DNA from: Plutella xylostella
Taxonomy: Eukaryota > Arthropoda > Insecta > Lepidoptera > Plutellidae
DNA length: 64,000 bases
Reading direction: 5' to 3'
Assembly: GCF_932276165.1 (NCBI RefSeq)
Contig: NC_063984.1
Location: 1,991,501-2,055,500 of the forward strand
Both the position numbers and the translations under genes were made by a program. Under the pieces are notes generated by a model. It was not told the origin of the DNA. It searched no databases and was given only the letters and a program-made list of their open reading frames with translations. Each line of letters begins with the position of its first letter. Within the stretch, counting starts at the first letter, position 1. Shown here piece after piece: positions 33,955 to 46,700 of the stretch.

Positions 33955-34338
33955 GTTGTAAATTTCCCATCAGTTTTTTCCTCACTTCTCCCAAATCGTG
34001 TGTCCGGCACTGCGGATCGGGACAAAAACATGTCCGCCGTGGCAAATTGAATTTTCATAGATAAGCCGTGAATATGCGTTGTTAATGTGACGTTGATCGC
34101 GACTGAGTACGATTTAATCTGTCTCTCGATCGCACTTGCTTCTGTGTGTGCAACGGAGACGTGGTTTATACAGGGTGTCGCAAAAAAGGGTTCCTAATCT
34201 GAGTACCTAGGGAATTATTCTCGAAAATTATGTTTTTCGCTCTACACCACCTTTATGGTATGATTTTTAAGTATTGCATGTTGTGTATTTAGGTAAGTAC
34301 ATGTGATATTGACCGCTGCTGAAGTCTAATCGGCTTAG
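33955..34338. other. Intergenic with MITE fragment
   Basis: 34170-34195 carries ACAGGGTGTCGCAAAAAAGG, a left-end fragment related to the CAGGGTGTTGC family. Confidence 0.4.
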
Positions 34339-34484
34339 TGCCAATTTCTCCATAGTCGGTTAGGGCATAACCAGGTATTAGTGGTTGATTTTTGACACAT
34401 CTGTCTAGAATTTTATTTGAAGATGACGTATAATTGATGAACCAATCCCTGGTTGGTTAGATAACCGACTATGGAGAAATTGGG
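34339..34484. mobile_element. MITE of the TTAGTGCCAATTT family
   Basis: 146 bp; left TGCCAATTTCTCCATAGTCG, right CGACTATGGAGAAATTGGGG, flanked by CTTA-like sequence on both sides. Confidence 0.8.
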
Positions 34485-36271
34485 GCTTACAATCGAAGAT
34501 ATATTTTAAATTTAGACAATTTTCTTCAAAACTCCGGCTTGTAGTAAGTTTACGTCAACGTTCTTATCCGAGAGAGACATTAGATTAACATAATTAAACT
34601 GCTAAGAACGCTTTGAATTATATTAACATCAAACCATATTGGTACAAAGCCGGATTACCTCTTACGACACTTGAGCCTAACCCTCCATTACCATAGAGCC
34701 TGAACATAATACTCTAATTGGCTTTCTATACCGGCTATTGTTTGTTTATAGGCACCGTAGGGTTAAAACCCAAAACACAATAGGTGGATGCTCGAATTAG
34801 CATTTTGACTGTTGGGCCAATCTGCAATGCAAACTTGGCTATGTAACTCTTCCATATATTAGCTGGGCAGGGTTGCCACAAAGAGAAGTTATAACTATGA
34901 TGATGACGGTAAGCAATTAGCTTGTTGAAAGGTATGAAAATATAAATTAGGTAATCTTAAAATTTAAATAAAAGATTTACTAATTTCTGCATATTTTACG
35001 CTCTATGTCCTCGGCCTTCCTCATGCTACCACTACTGGCTACATCAGGTGTAGGGTATCCCAGGCTGCATTCGCCTATTTGTCTCTACCCGGTAACGGTA
35101 GCAAGAAATTTTTACAGCACCGAGAAACAAAATACTTTTTATTGATGCCTAATGTCACTGAAAAAGATTATTCAACTAAATTTTACTGTATATTTATTGG
35201 ATTTTTTATTTGCATTATGTGCTCTTTAAGCATACCTGAGATACAAAGTACATAGCGCAGCTTAGTTCAGGAATGATTATACAATTTTAATTTCTTTAAA
35301 TCACATATTTAGAATACTTATAAACTGTATAATTTTTTGGAATTTTAATGAATTTATCTTGTCTTATTTATTAATACCGTTGGCAACCCTGCTCATTGAT
35401 CCGTTCTGCCTTTGTTTATCTGGCGTTAGGACGTCCACGCTCGTCATGTAATTGGTCTGTGAAAATAGCATATCATACTCTGGTCAAGAGTTCAAAATAT
35501 GAAAAAAATGCGCATGGTATAAGCGCGAAAAACTGAAAAAAAAAACTGTGGACGCTTGGAAAATTAATAAATAATGTTATTAAAATAATGTTTTATTAGG
35601 GTATTGCATTTGAATTTGTTTAATACATTAAAAAAATAGGAAAGTTGTCACTCCAAACTGCAAACCATTTTTTTAACTTCAAATTACAACTGACCGACCT
35701 ACTACATTATAAATAAACACTGTTACCCAATTCAATTAAAAGAACAGATTCAAATTCTCTCTACACCTAAGTAGAATCTAAAATATAAATGACATTAATT
35801 AAATAAACTTAGCTAATTATAACTTTTGCCCATTTAGAAGCTAGTGTACAGTCGTGTACACAAGAAATACCGTGGTTTTCACGTGACAAAGTGGTCTAGA
35901 TCGCTGGGGAGCGAACATCAGCGCGCGACGGTACTATTGCACAGAAAAGTTTTAACTCAAACAAATAAGATACATTTGTTAACATTAAAACTGCAGACTG
36001 CACTCAAATCTCAGTCGTATTTTCCCAGCGCCAAGTTGGGTTCCGCAGATAAAATGATTCCGATAGTGTTGGGCGCAGACGGGGTAACTGTATGATGATG
36101 TAAGTTTTATTTTGAGTACCTAAGTAAATCCTACGCGTTATGAAAAACTCCCTTTGCAATATTGAATAATACCTATATAAAAAAAAAAAAAACTACTCGA
36201 AGTGAGTAGGTACTAATTTTTTTTTATATACCTCAAAAACATTTATATTTAAAGTAAAAAAGATTTAATAA
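34485..36271. other. Intergenic, nothing recognised
   Basis: AT-rich. An 83-codon frame at 35844-36095 shows no domain and is probably chance. Confidence 0.35.
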
Positions 36272-36435
36272 TACACTCACAGGCAATGAAAAAGTTCGAC
36301 TCACAAAATGCCGTCACCAAACGACCCCAATTTTTTCAAACATTAAATTTAAAATACTACAGTGTTTAGTTTTTAATATCCTGATGCTCTGATAAATGTA
36401 CTTCAATGTTCCAGAAGACGTCATTGATATAGATA
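36272..36435. mobile_element. Mariner-type MITE fragment
   Basis: TACACTCACAGGCAATGAAA and CCCCAATTTTTTCAAAC match the reverse of the right arm of the MITE at 37026-37275. The far end is missing. Confidence 0.6.
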
Positions 36436-37025
36436 TCAATCTAGCGAATGGTTTATATAATTATATACATAGGTATCTAAGACTAACAAGCTCAGTAATC
36501 AACGTTTACCGTTAATAACTATATAACCGTTACAATCGAAACAGCACATCACTAATTCATATTAATACCGGCATTAGCAATTCGCGTATTATTAAACCAT
36601 CAGGCGGCCATGTCTGTGTAAACATTAGATGGGAGCTGCCGGATTAACCGAATATGAGCAAATATTGCAATGTGCTGATCCGATTCATCCGATATGAACA
36701 GCGGGGGAGTGACTGAGGAATTTTAACATTAGTATGTTCTAGAATGCTGTTAGAATTAGATTTGCCGTAGGAATAGCACCTACCTACATTGTGATACGAG
36801 TAGGAAAAGTTGGGAATTGCAGTCTCGCAGTCTTTTGTTTGTACTTAATCATACTAATTACCATATCCTGATAAATATCACACACAGCATGAAATTACTA
36901 ACATGTTTCTTGTCGTAACTAAAATCAGCTCGCCAAAAAAAAATGTAAGGGTTTATTAAAAATAACTTATGATTTTTACCGCACACAAAACCTGCTTTTT
37001 GCTCCTGCATATCGGCTATCATATT
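36436..37025. other. Intergenic, nothing recognised
   Basis: No gene or repeat identified. Confidence 0.35.
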
Positions 37026-37275
37026 TACACTCACGGGCAATGAAAAGGTTCCACTGAGAAAAACACCAAATTACTCCTAAACGGAAAAGGCTAGGTTAAT
37101 GAAGTAATAATAATAATAATAATGCCTTCTGCAACATTGAAATATATTTAATAAAGCATCATGATATTACCAACGAAAAACTGTGATATTTTGTTTGAAT
37201 TTAAAAGTTTAAAAAATTGGGGTTATTTGTTGTAGGCATTTTGTGAGTGGAACTTTTTCATTGCCCGTGAGTGTG
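37026..37275. mobile_element. Mariner-type MITE, complete
   Basis: About 250 bp with inverted ends CACTCACGGGCAATGAAAAG and CTTTTTCATTGCCCGTGAGT next to TA. Includes a short TAA microsatellite. Degraded relatives are at 20478, 36272 and 58270. Confidence 0.75.
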
Positions 37276-37470
37276 TTTTATACACCGTGTATCTTTCAGG
37301 AACTTCCGTTATTAATTTGACAGCTACTTACCAGTTGAAACGGCACAAACGCAGATTTTGGTATACTGATATTCGCTAATGTGAGTGGCATTTTAATGTT
37401 CGTGCCACGGATAGTTTCGGTGGACGGATGGTTGCGGTTGAAGAATGCCAACATCGATGGTCTGGTTTAA

Positions 37471-37598
37471 GCTGCGTACAGACCGGCCCAACGAACGCCA
37501 ACGAACGGGATTCGTTGACCTTCGTTGCTGCAATCTGCCCTGTATTCTGTATGATAAATATCCACCGTTGGGCGTTCGTTGGCCGGTCTGTACGCAGG
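37471..37598. mobile_element. Short TIR element, CTGCGTACAGACCGGCC ends
   Basis: 128 bp; GCTGCGTACAGACCGGCC at the left is mirrored by GGCCGGTCTGTACGCAGG at the right, plus CAACGAACGCC/GGCGTTCGTTG. Flanks TTTAA and TTTA fit a 3-bp TWA target as used by PIF/Harbinger; tentative. Confidence 0.7.
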
Positions 37599-40245
37599 TT
37601 TAGCCACGCATGTATGCGGCGTTGCATGCATTGGTTGTTTGCAAACTAGGAAAATTTGGCTTATGTTGTGATTTTGCGTGCATCATTCTAAAGCTGTTAG
37701 TATCTGAAAGTCTGAAATTTACGAAAGATCGGTAAATTTTATCGAGCGTTCCATAAAAATTATGAAATTCAAGATTGGAGATTGAATCTCGGATAATTAC
37801 TCGAGATCTTGGTGGAATGTTTAGTCTCGCGACATCGAGATTGCATTCCCTCTGGCGCTCCCTGGACAGCGGCTGACAACTCATCTGATTGATGAATTCT
37901 CTAAACATGATGGAAAAACCTAGTTCAGCTCTAGTTTTTATCACCTGAGAAGTAGAAGACGAAATAGTTGAAATATCTGTAAAATTATACCTATCAGTTA
38001 TTTTACAACCAGCAGTTGTAACCCTAGTAGGGCTAGGGATACCGGTGTTACCACTGGTGGTTCAAAAATTTATGTTTATTTATTTTATTTTAGGAAAACT
38101 TACAGCACAATTTGAAGGTATAACAATAGAATGAGCAGTAAAAGGCCTTTTACAAGTTTCCACTGATAGAAATAACTTAATTTTCGAAAATGAATTGAAT
38201 TATAACGCACGCGCGAAAAATTCTTTAAAATTTATATCAGTATGAGGCTGGAACTTAAAATATATAAAAAAGGTAGTAAGGACTCTAGATATTGTGGTTT
38301 CCAGCATAGTTAAACAATGTATTGAATTAGGCCCACAGACATTGAAGGCAAGCCACAAGTTCATGCTAATTGGCCAGACATGGTAATGCCCAATGTACAT
38401 TAAGTGAGAGCGGGAAATGCTAATGATGATTAAAGCAGTAAACACATTATGCCTATGTAGAGTAGAATAGAATACTGCGTTATTGATTTAACAGAACACA
38501 AATAACAATTTGATACAATGGACATTACTCAATAGGCGACCTTATCGCTAAAGACGAGCTCTGGCAGGCAACCTTTGGGTGGATTAATGACTTAAGGGGC
38601 TAGTATACTCTTGCAATATTATCGTTAACGTGCTTATGCCAACGAACATTTAATTTCACGAAATCACTCGACAGCATTGAGTTTTGATATGTATCGAGAT
38701 TAATCGTTATAAACGTATCAATGTGATTGCGCCATTTCGACCGGCCATACTCGCTCTGATTTCATTTTGTAAGGTTGGCACTACGTGGCAGACTGAAGCG
38801 GGGGCGAGAAAATAATAATTTGATAATAAGCACTCAGTTAGTCTTTTTCTACGAAGTTCACTTGATCTTTGTGGGAACGCAAGGGGAAAATGTGCTATGC
38901 TTGTTGATATAATCATAATCATCATTTATTTATTCTCAGGCAACTAAGGCCCATAGATACAATTACATGTATACAATTAAAATATAAATAAACTAATACA
39001 TATTTTAACTTAACCAAAAACTAACTTAAATTAAGCTCTAGCAATATCCAGGGAGTTTAAAGTCTTACATACACTATACAGAGTGTTGAAAACAATTTAT
39101 TGCGAATTCAATATCGTTTCGATACCGCTTAGATAACATGCTTATAACGTGGGGAGACGCTTCCTCCTGAGATACAGTTTTATACTAATTCAGGAGGTTG
39201 CAACCTTTTCTCAAGATAAACCTAGTACGCTTTAAATGTAACTATTATAATGTTGTGCCTAAGTCTAAGTTTGTACTTAATTATTTTTTTGCAAATTAAT
39301 GGTTTTTTATAGCAATCTCTACCAGAAAACTTTACTTTTACATTTCCCAAAAGCCTTGGTCAAAATCCGCTGCCGCTTACACTAAGCGGGGGGGCTAAAA
39401 CGGCAGCTCGTTACGTATTCCGTTAGTGAATAGTTTGCTTGTTATCGCCTGTTTTGATTGTTATAATGAACTCGCTACTTATCCGCGGTGATTGTCTCTG
39501 ATCCGTGAACGTGTTTACGCGTATTGACTGTTTTAGGCCCCTCGTGTGTGTTGTATTAATTGGGTGTTATTGTAGTTCTTACAGGAATATAGTTATTTGA
39601 AATAGGAGTGCAGATTAATTAACGCAATACACTGATGAAAGACAGTGATGATTCTTTCAGTGATCTAGGTTGCTAAGTGTTAGTATAAATATTAATATAA
39701 GGATGATGTGCGTTGAGGTAGATATTTATAATTGGATCATACAGAGTGCAAAAAGAGGTAAACTTATTGCGACATGAGTAATATTATATTATATCCGTAA
39801 AATATTTATCTAATATGCAGAGTTGCAGACGATATCAGTTTAGGTACATAAAATAAGTAAATTATGTACCAAGTAAGGTTAATTGTTTGAGAGCAACAAA
39901 CAAACAACCTAAGCAAAAGATGATGAAATAATTGTGCCGTGTTCTCTACTAGTTTCCCCTTAAACTCAATGTGCAAAGAAAATTTTAACCTTATTATTTC
40001 AAAATTCGAGCAAAAACAGGGGAAAATATCAAAGGCTTTCACGAAGCAGCCTGAATTTTAGTCCGGCCATTATTTTATGGAGCCGCGAGCTTTTTAAACT
40101 GCACTTAAGTTTATTAAAAATGCAAGAAGCAAAAGGTGCGGTGGTTTGGTTTTTTTGCACGCCACTGTAACCATAAGGCTGCTTTAATGCGTTTTCAAAT
40201 TTCTGTATACTTTTAAAATTATAATGAATAGTTTCTGATGCTTAT
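37599..40245. other. Intergenic, nothing recognised
   Basis: Several 70-114-codon frames are present but none shows a domain, composition bias or splice structure that supports a gene. Confidence 0.35.
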
Positions 40246-40292
40246 TTGGCATTTGTAATAATAATAATAATTATTATTATTATTATTATTAT
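40246..40292. repeat. AAT/ATT microsatellite
   Basis: TAATAATAATAATAA runs into ATTATTATTATT, forming a self-complementary triplet repeat. Confidence 0.85.
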
Positions 40293-41251
40293 TTGGCATT
40301 TGTTTTTTTCGCTCAAGGATGTCTGCTTACTAGGTAGGTATTTGCTAAATTTCATAAAAAATGTGGATCCGAATTCCCTAGAAAGAGTAACAAACATTCA
40401 TCCATCCATTCTTACGAACTATTACGTATATTTCACAATGACTGGATAACGTGTATCTGTGGGATAAAACAAGGATAAAAGTCATTTTGGACAGTGCCAG
40501 CATCTCTTGTTTCCCACAGCAGGTAGCCACTATCCAGACACTGTGACAAAGGCCTTTAGTAGTACTCGTATGATGTTGTGTACACCACAACCTCAACTAT
40601 TACTTATACATATTTATGGCAGTTGTACAAAACATTTTAGCCGCTGCCCTGTCCGCACTACTCTCATAATTTATACACTAGGTCTGTTTTTATTCCCTGT
40701 GGAGGCAGCGGCGGCGGTGTGACACACTATATATTTTAATTTCTACTTGATAATCTAAGTGGCAAGTTGCTTCACCTGGCCAGGAAAGTTTATTATTTAA
40801 AGAGGGGTCTTTGTGGTTGTTTTGACCTATTTTGTAGTAGGGTTCTATGCAGGATTTTCATCGGTTTTTAAATGTTTTTTTCGAGCGTTCGCGAGCTCGA
40901 ATTGTACTGGTTGACAGAAGAAAAAGAATCGATCCCTTTAATATTCGTGCTGCGGTGACCTAAACGAAGCATTACAATCGTGATTTTTTCGTATTTAGTT
41001 CCAACCTATTTATTTTATATTTACAAGTTAACTAAATCTCTCCTCTATACAGTATAAGGGTGGATAAATATTCATATGACTAACAATAAAAAAAGGAACC
41101 CTTGTACTGATATCCCAGTCTAAAATAACATTGAAAATTTTAAGCACGGTTCACCGGATGCTAAAAGCCTCTAAACTTTTTACTGCTTATGTATCTTACT
41201 AATTTAGACACTAACTTAGTCGTTGTTTATAACTAATGAGTTAAGTTATAT
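40293..41251. other. Intergenic, nothing recognised
   Basis: No gene or repeat family identified. Confidence 0.35.
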
Positions 41252-41513
41252 ACAGAGTGTTGCAAAAAGGATATACTAACCCGAAACCTACATGTGCAGT
41301 ATGGTATATATAAGCCCGGAAATTAAATCAATATTTCAAAATTCGCAAAAAAATATATCATTTTCCATAGAAACTATGTTGATCACTTGATTTTTTACTA
41401 TGGACACTGCCTTTTTTCGCAAATTTTGAAATTCTGATTTCATTTTTGAGCTTATTTATACCATGCTGCACATGCAGATCTCGGCTTAGTATACCCTTTT
41501 TGCAACACCCTGT
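41252..41513. mobile_element. CAGGGTGTTGC MITE, complete copy
   Basis: 262 bp; ACAGAGTGTTGCAAAAAGG at the left, CCTTTTTGCAACACCCTGT at the right, TA-flanked. Inner arms CATTTTCCATAGAAAC and its partner form a long hairpin. It serves as the reference for the copy split by the CR1 LINE at 11784/17789. Confidence 0.8.
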
Positions 41514-42851
41514 ATAACTCTTTTAGGTGGAATTTCACGAAACAAAACAGTGATAATATTCCACCGCAATCAATAAAATAAAATAAAAAAAACACAATTG
41601 TTATAAACCGACCGAATTAAGAAGCCAATTATCTAAACATTCAAACATCGAAACATCAAGAGGCAATCACCTGGAAATTCTTCGTAAGCCCAGTAATGCG
41701 TCGAGCGAATCACAATAGCTTGGCATTGCGTAGCGTGGGACCCCCTCATTACGCAAAACCCCCACTTTGTCTTACCTGGTTCCTTGCCTGAGGGCTTTTC
41801 AAAAGGTACAGTGTTTTGAACCATCCTGTGACATCATTTCGTGGCTTCAAAAGACTTTTGACGACTGGATGGCGCATTGGTTATTAACTCTTTTTCTCAG
41901 GTTCGATCACAATTATGTAGTTCAAACCACATACTTGTTATCGAGTCTTGGATGTAAAATGTATGTATTGTGTTATGTTGTATGTAATAAATATCACAAA
42001 TATCCAACCCGCCATTTTTTTCAGATGATTATTTACGAGCTATGAGCTTGTTTCTGTATTTGGAATTTTATTTGTGGTATCACTACCATTATCATATTGA
42101 AGTGTTCAACTGCCAAGTCGCCTACCCACTACTATACCCCCTTGGCCCGGCCGACTGGAGGCCCAGCAAAGTCCCGAAATCCCCGTTTGCCTGAGGCACA
42201 TTTGTTATCATTATTCCGAGTGTTACAGCGGGGCTTAGGCCGGCCGCACGCCGGCGCGGTAATGCCACTCGCGTCTGCAAACACGCAAATGATTTAATAC
42301 CGCCCCACTTTTCTGGTAGGTTTTTAATGGGTGTTTTGATATTGGTGTTGATCTGTTTGCGGTAAGCCTTACACAGGGTGTACGTAGGCTAAAGTAAACT
42401 TTGGTTATCTTTTGTTGCATGGAGTGAGAAGCAACGAGGCAGGAAATAACAGTTTTATGACGTCACTTTGCTAATGTTAGGGTGTCACTTTACGGCCAAC
42501 ACAAAATTACGGTTTTGTTTCAAAGTTTTTACGTGTTTTTAACGATAATTACATACGGTGTTACCATTATTTTGATGTTGTTATTCTACAAAGGCAACGT
42601 GTTTCATAGGTCCATGAATTTTGAAAGTTTTGGGCGGAAGTGTTTGAATTATATGTTTAAAATATATTTATTAACGGACTTCGAAAAAAGGAGGAGGTTC
42701 TCAATTCGTCTGTATGTGTTTTTATTTTTGTATTTTTTGAGTTGTTTAAAAACATAAGTACTAAATAGATTATATAGTAGGTAATGTTATTTTTAAATAT
42801 CTACTTGTTTAGATAAAGCTTTAAAAGCCATAATAATTTCTTAGCATATTT
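41514..42851. other. Intergenic, nothing recognised
   Basis: No reliable gene. A GC-rich patch at 42130-42270 is unassigned. Confidence 0.35.
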
Positions 42852-42955
42852 TTGCTACAATATTTCGTAGCAGCTACGTTGCTACAATATTTCGTAGCAG
42901 CTACGTTGCTACGAATTCGTAGCATTATTTGCTACGAATATCCGTAGCGCTGCGT
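42852..42955. repeat. GTAGC-rich tandem repeat
   Basis: A 27-bp unit (TTGCTACAATATTTCGTAGC plus AGCTACG) occurs twice, then partially, followed by more GCTACG/CGTAGC words. The unit is itself partly palindromic. Confidence 0.75.
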
Positions 42956-42978
42956 TTTAATATAACTGTTGTTAATCA

Positions 42979-43104
42979 ATTCTATACCTCAGAAGTAAAC
43001 AGTAATAAGTCCACTATTTTACACCTATGTGATAGAGCTTCAATATAATCAGACGATTTCAATAGAGTAAAACTTATTACTGTTTACATCTGAGGTACAG
43101 AATT
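42979..43104. mobile_element. Hairpin MITE
   Basis: AATTCTATACCTCAGAAGTA and AACAGTAATAAGT at the left are mirrored by ACTTATTACTGTT and CATCTGAGGTACAGAATT at the right. About 126 bp. Confidence 0.7.
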
Positions 43105-43144
43105 TTATCACAACACAATAACGTATAATAAAATATGTATAGTG

Positions 43145-44441
43145 TATAGTCGTTTGCAATAGAATCCAACAATCATGTAAACAAATATGGCGGACTGACA
43201 TTGACAGCGTATTGTTTATGCCCATAGTGATGTCATAGTATTCTAATTAGATTAAGGCCGGCTCCACACGTTGGTCCCAACGCTCGTACCAACGTTGGAC
43301 TGCAAATTGGGTGAGGCGTACATACGTTGGCTAATAAACTAGTTTTGTCCCGGCAGGGCCAACGTGAAGATGTCCGATACAGAAATCTTAACTGCTCTAA
43401 GGCAATAAATATGTGCTCATGAATGATTCCCGCTTTTTTAAATCTTCAATTGAGAAGATCATGCCCATATTCTGTTGAATGCTGTGCCATGCATCAGCTA
43501 ATACATTTTGATTTTTATATTCCTTTCGAGTTGCGTACCATAACTCCCATATTATTGGATGTGCTTGTTGTTAAGTTCAATAAAATCTGTAACTTTTTAA
43601 TTTTTCCATAAAGGTGACGATTTTGAGGATGAGAAATCCATTCTCGCCGTCCGCACTCGTTGCGTGTTTCAACAGCACTGAGCAAAGCGCCAACGTGTGG
43701 GCGTGATCGCCAGCGTTGGCGCAGATTCCTTTGATAAAACCGACACGAGACGGCCAACTGCCAACGCTCGCCCCAACGTTGGGGCCAATGCAATTTTCTA
43801 GATCCATACGTTGGACGAGTAGCGTTGGGACCTGCGTTGGGGCCAACGTATGGAGCCGGCGTGAGTATATAAGCCATAGACTATAAAATAAAACTGATTA
43901 TAGGTATAATAATATAAAAAAAGTGTTTATTAAAACAAATTTAAATCTTTGTCTTCGTCATCATCACTATCAGAAGTGTCGCCGGTGACCGTAATTATAA
44001 ATGGAACCACTGTGTCATCGCTTGCCTTTTCTAAAATGCCGTCGAGCTTTTTCATTTCTTCCTCTTCCTTTTTTCGTTTTGGTTAATTATATTAAGCTCT
44101 TGAAAAAAATTATAATTGTATTCAAATAATATTAAATTAAAATAATGTATTAAACTAAAATTAAAAGATAACTTCAGATTACGAACAACACTAACTTTTC
44201 AATGACTTATAGAGTTCGATGAGTAAAAAACTAAGATGACAGCTTGTCAAATACTTCGAAATTTTTAAGTTGCAAATGTTTTAACAAATTTAACTTATAA
44301 ATACAAGTTAAATCGTGTTGAAGATAATGCGAAAACAATGGTGCGTTCGTTGAAATCAGACTATGTTCATAATTGATCGCCAAATATATGTGATTACGGA
44401 GTAATCGTGAAAATTTGGTTTGTTTACATGATTGTTGGATT
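43145..44441 (-). mobile_element. TIR DNA element with transposase-tail remnant, copy 2
   Basis: Same element as 1472-2141 on the opposite strand. The TATAGTCGTTTGCAATAGAA end is at 43145; the other end stops within the TIR at 44441, losing about 14 bp. The coding-like tail on the minus strand (about 44060-43935) keeps the same frame as copy 1 but has 12 extra codons between SDDT and DTSDSDDD. The rest aligns closely except for the nested element at 43257-43861. Confidence 0.75.
43257..43861. mobile_element. TIR element inserted in copy 2
   Basis: Ends GCCGGCTCCACACGTTGG and CCAACGTATGGAGCCGGC are inverted; CCAACGCT/AGCGTTGG words repeat at both ends. 605 bp. A minus-strand frame (43877-43515) runs out of the TIR and has no clear domain. 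GGCCGGCTCCACAC-type ends recall PIF/Harbinger; tentative. Confidence 0.7.
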
Positions 44442-45412
44442 ATCTATCCCTATCTCAACTTATGCGACATCTCATTTACACCGGTGCTAGGCTGGTTGCG
44501 CTGAAATTAGGAGGGTACAAAGGTTCCACTCGAGCCACGCACAGGAGCTTCAACCCAGCTTAGAATAGAAAACTCATATTATTATCATGAAGATTTACAT
44601 TTTATCCTTCTTCTTTTCATGTTGGTGACGAAAACTCAAATAACAGTCTCTGCCTAGTTCAGGATCGGATGGCTGTGTGTGAGATGTCTTCACATATTAT
44701 TATGTATGATATTTAAGTATGTTTAGTTGTATACCTCTGAGAGAGAGAGTTGTATACCGCAAACTCCTAACTCTAAGTCAAACATGCTCCAGACATTCAT
44801 TTCAGCTCGCTTCCTATTGCCAGCAGTTAAATAACTTATTACAGCCTAAAACTATCCGAACTAGCTAACATTAACAAACTTTATGGCAATTTGCAGTGGT
44901 GTGACGTCACTAGACTCGCTGGTGCAGTGTCAGGAAGCATATATGGTGGTGACGACACTAACTTCGCCTCGACTTCAGTAAACTGGACAAGAGAAGAGAA
45001 TATAACTCATAATTTGTAAGGTACTATTATAAATGCGAAAGTACCTGTCTGACTCTCTTACTATAGAATAGATTTGACATATTAGGCTTTGTATTTATTC
45101 TAGACAACTGAAAAACTTTAATACCGCGATGTAGTATTTCATAGTAATTTTCCTTGGTTCCATACATCCTCTGTGTATTGCGCTTTTACTGCCATCTGTT
45201 GGTCGTGACCGCCAATGTCTGTCTGCCTGTCTGTCTGTCTGTTACTCTTTCACGTCAAAACTATTGAACGGATTTGAATGAAATTTGGTATACATGTGGT
45301 CTAGACCCTGAGAAAGAGCATGGGCTTTTTATTGCGAAGCGGAAGTTGTAAGGGGTTAAAAGGAGGGGTTAAAAGTTGTATGCGATTACTTAATTTTAAA
45401 AGATAAAAATAT
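44442..45412. other. Repeat fragments
   Basis: 44505-44575 is a piece of the second tRNA-SINE family (AGGTTCCACTCGAG). 44640-44710 matches the 3' body of the SINE at 56885 (GGATGGCTGTGTGTGAGATG). 45020-45060 and 45200-45400 are Lep1-like Helitron fragments (TATAAATGCGAAAGT, TCTGTCTGTTACTCTTTCAC). Confidence 0.5.
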
Positions 45413-45495
45413 GACGTCTGACTACCGTAGTGGTTAGTGACCCTGACTGCTATGCCGAAAGTCCCGGGTTCGATTCCCGGCTGGGGCAGATCTTT
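45413..45495 (+). mobile_element. tRNA-derived SINE, head only
   Basis: Contains CCGTAGTGGTTAGTGACCC and CCCGGGTTCGATTCCCGGCT (box B), then GGGGCAGATC and a T-run, as at 56885. Confidence 0.65.
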
Positions 45496-45951
45496 TTTTA
45501 AGAAACTTTATATTTAAGCAACTTTATATTTGTTCACATTTTGTTTTTTACATTTGTTCTAGCGTTTTTAAAACTTCGACCTGTGAGGGGATGAAATAGG
45601 GGTTCAAATTTTGTATGAAGTTCGTCATTTTTGAAGATAAAAACATTATAATTATTATTTTTTATTTAGGCACTAAATAAGAAACAAATTAAAAAAATGC
45701 ATTTTAAAATGTTTACCAGTGTTGACCAATACTATATGTATAGGGGTTGAAAGTTTTATGGGTGTTGAGTTTTAGAAGTTTTAGAAATCGGTTCATAGAT
45801 GGCGTAGTCGGGTGATCGTGTAGATCGCGGTATGGTTTGGTCTTAGCTGATGTACCTACTTATAGTTTGTATGAATTTGCAGTGAGGTCCTAAAAAAAAA
45901 CAAATAAACTTCACAATACGAGGTTTCATTCATAGTGATTATAGTGCTTAT
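45496..45951. other. Intergenic
   Basis: AT-rich, with CGTGTAGATCGCGG near 45820, a motif typical of Helitron-derived repeats. No gene seen. Confidence 0.35.
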
Positions 45952-46003
45952 CCTAATCCTAATCCTAATCCTAAAATAAATATTATAAATGCGATAGTAA
46001 CTG

Positions 46004-46034
<31 letters not shown>

Positions 46035-46247
46035 TACTCTTTCACGCCAAAATTATAAATGCGAAAGTAACTGTGTCTGTCTGTCTGTCTGTCTGTTACT
46101 CTTTCACGCCAAAACTACTTAACGGATTTAGATGAAATTTGGTATACATACGGTCTAGACCCTGGGAAAGAACATAGGCTCCTTTTTATCCCGGAATTCC
46201 CACGGGAAAACTTTTTAAGGCGAAGCGAAGCGCCCGGGAACAGCTAG
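45952..46247 (+). mobile_element. Non-autonomous Helitron (Lep1-like)
   Basis: Starts at a TCCTAATCC repeat. Contains two copies of ATTATAAATGCGA(A/T)AGTAAC with TGTC repeats and TTTCACGCCAAAACTAC, then GGTATACATACGGTCTAGAC. It ends GGCGAAGCGAAGCGCC (small hairpin), GGGAACAG and CTAG followed by T, as expected for a Helitron 3' end. Confidence 0.75.
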
Positions 46248-46306
46248 TAAGAACATAAAACTGTGTACCTACTTAATAAAAAACAAACTATAAAAAATAT
46301 AGTTAT

Positions 46307-46513
46307 AAACAAAAAAAAAACCCGACTGCACGCTAAAAAGATGAAAACAAGTCAAGGAAAGTATCGTAGGCGGGGACCAGCAGAGGGTTCACCATTTAGC
46401 TGAATGTTACTTAGAAGCCTTGTGTGGCGGTCAAGTTGGTCCCCGCCTGCGATACTTTCCATTAACATTGGGACTTGTTTTCATCTTTTTGGCGTGCAGT
46501 CGGGTTTTTTGTT
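46307..46513. mobile_element. Hairpin MITE, CCCGACTGCACGC ends
   Basis: AAACCCGACTGCACGC and AAAAAGATGAAAACAAGTC at the left are mirrored by GACTTGTTTTCATCTTTTTG and GCGTGCAGTCGGGTTT. Inner arms GTAGGCGGGGACCA/GGTCCCCGCCTGC. Confidence 0.75.
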
Positions 46514-46700
46514 TATTTATAATAATATTTTTTTATTTTTAACTTTTTATTTTATGAAATTTTACGTCAGTAGTCGGGTTTTAGATCATGAACATTTTTT
46601 TATTTCAATAATTTTGGTGTTGTTATTTAAATACCTACAATATGCATATTTTTGTAATGTGCAAATCAAGGCCTTTCATTTGATACTCCACACGACATAG

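Noticed and set aside
37376..37944. Overlapping 83- and 114-codon minus-strand frames
   Set aside because: The first runs through a palindromic TIR element; neither has domain or codon support.
43515..43877. 120-codon minus-strand frame as a transposase fragment
   Set aside because: Starts within the TIR and shows no DDE or DNA-binding motif that I can recognise.
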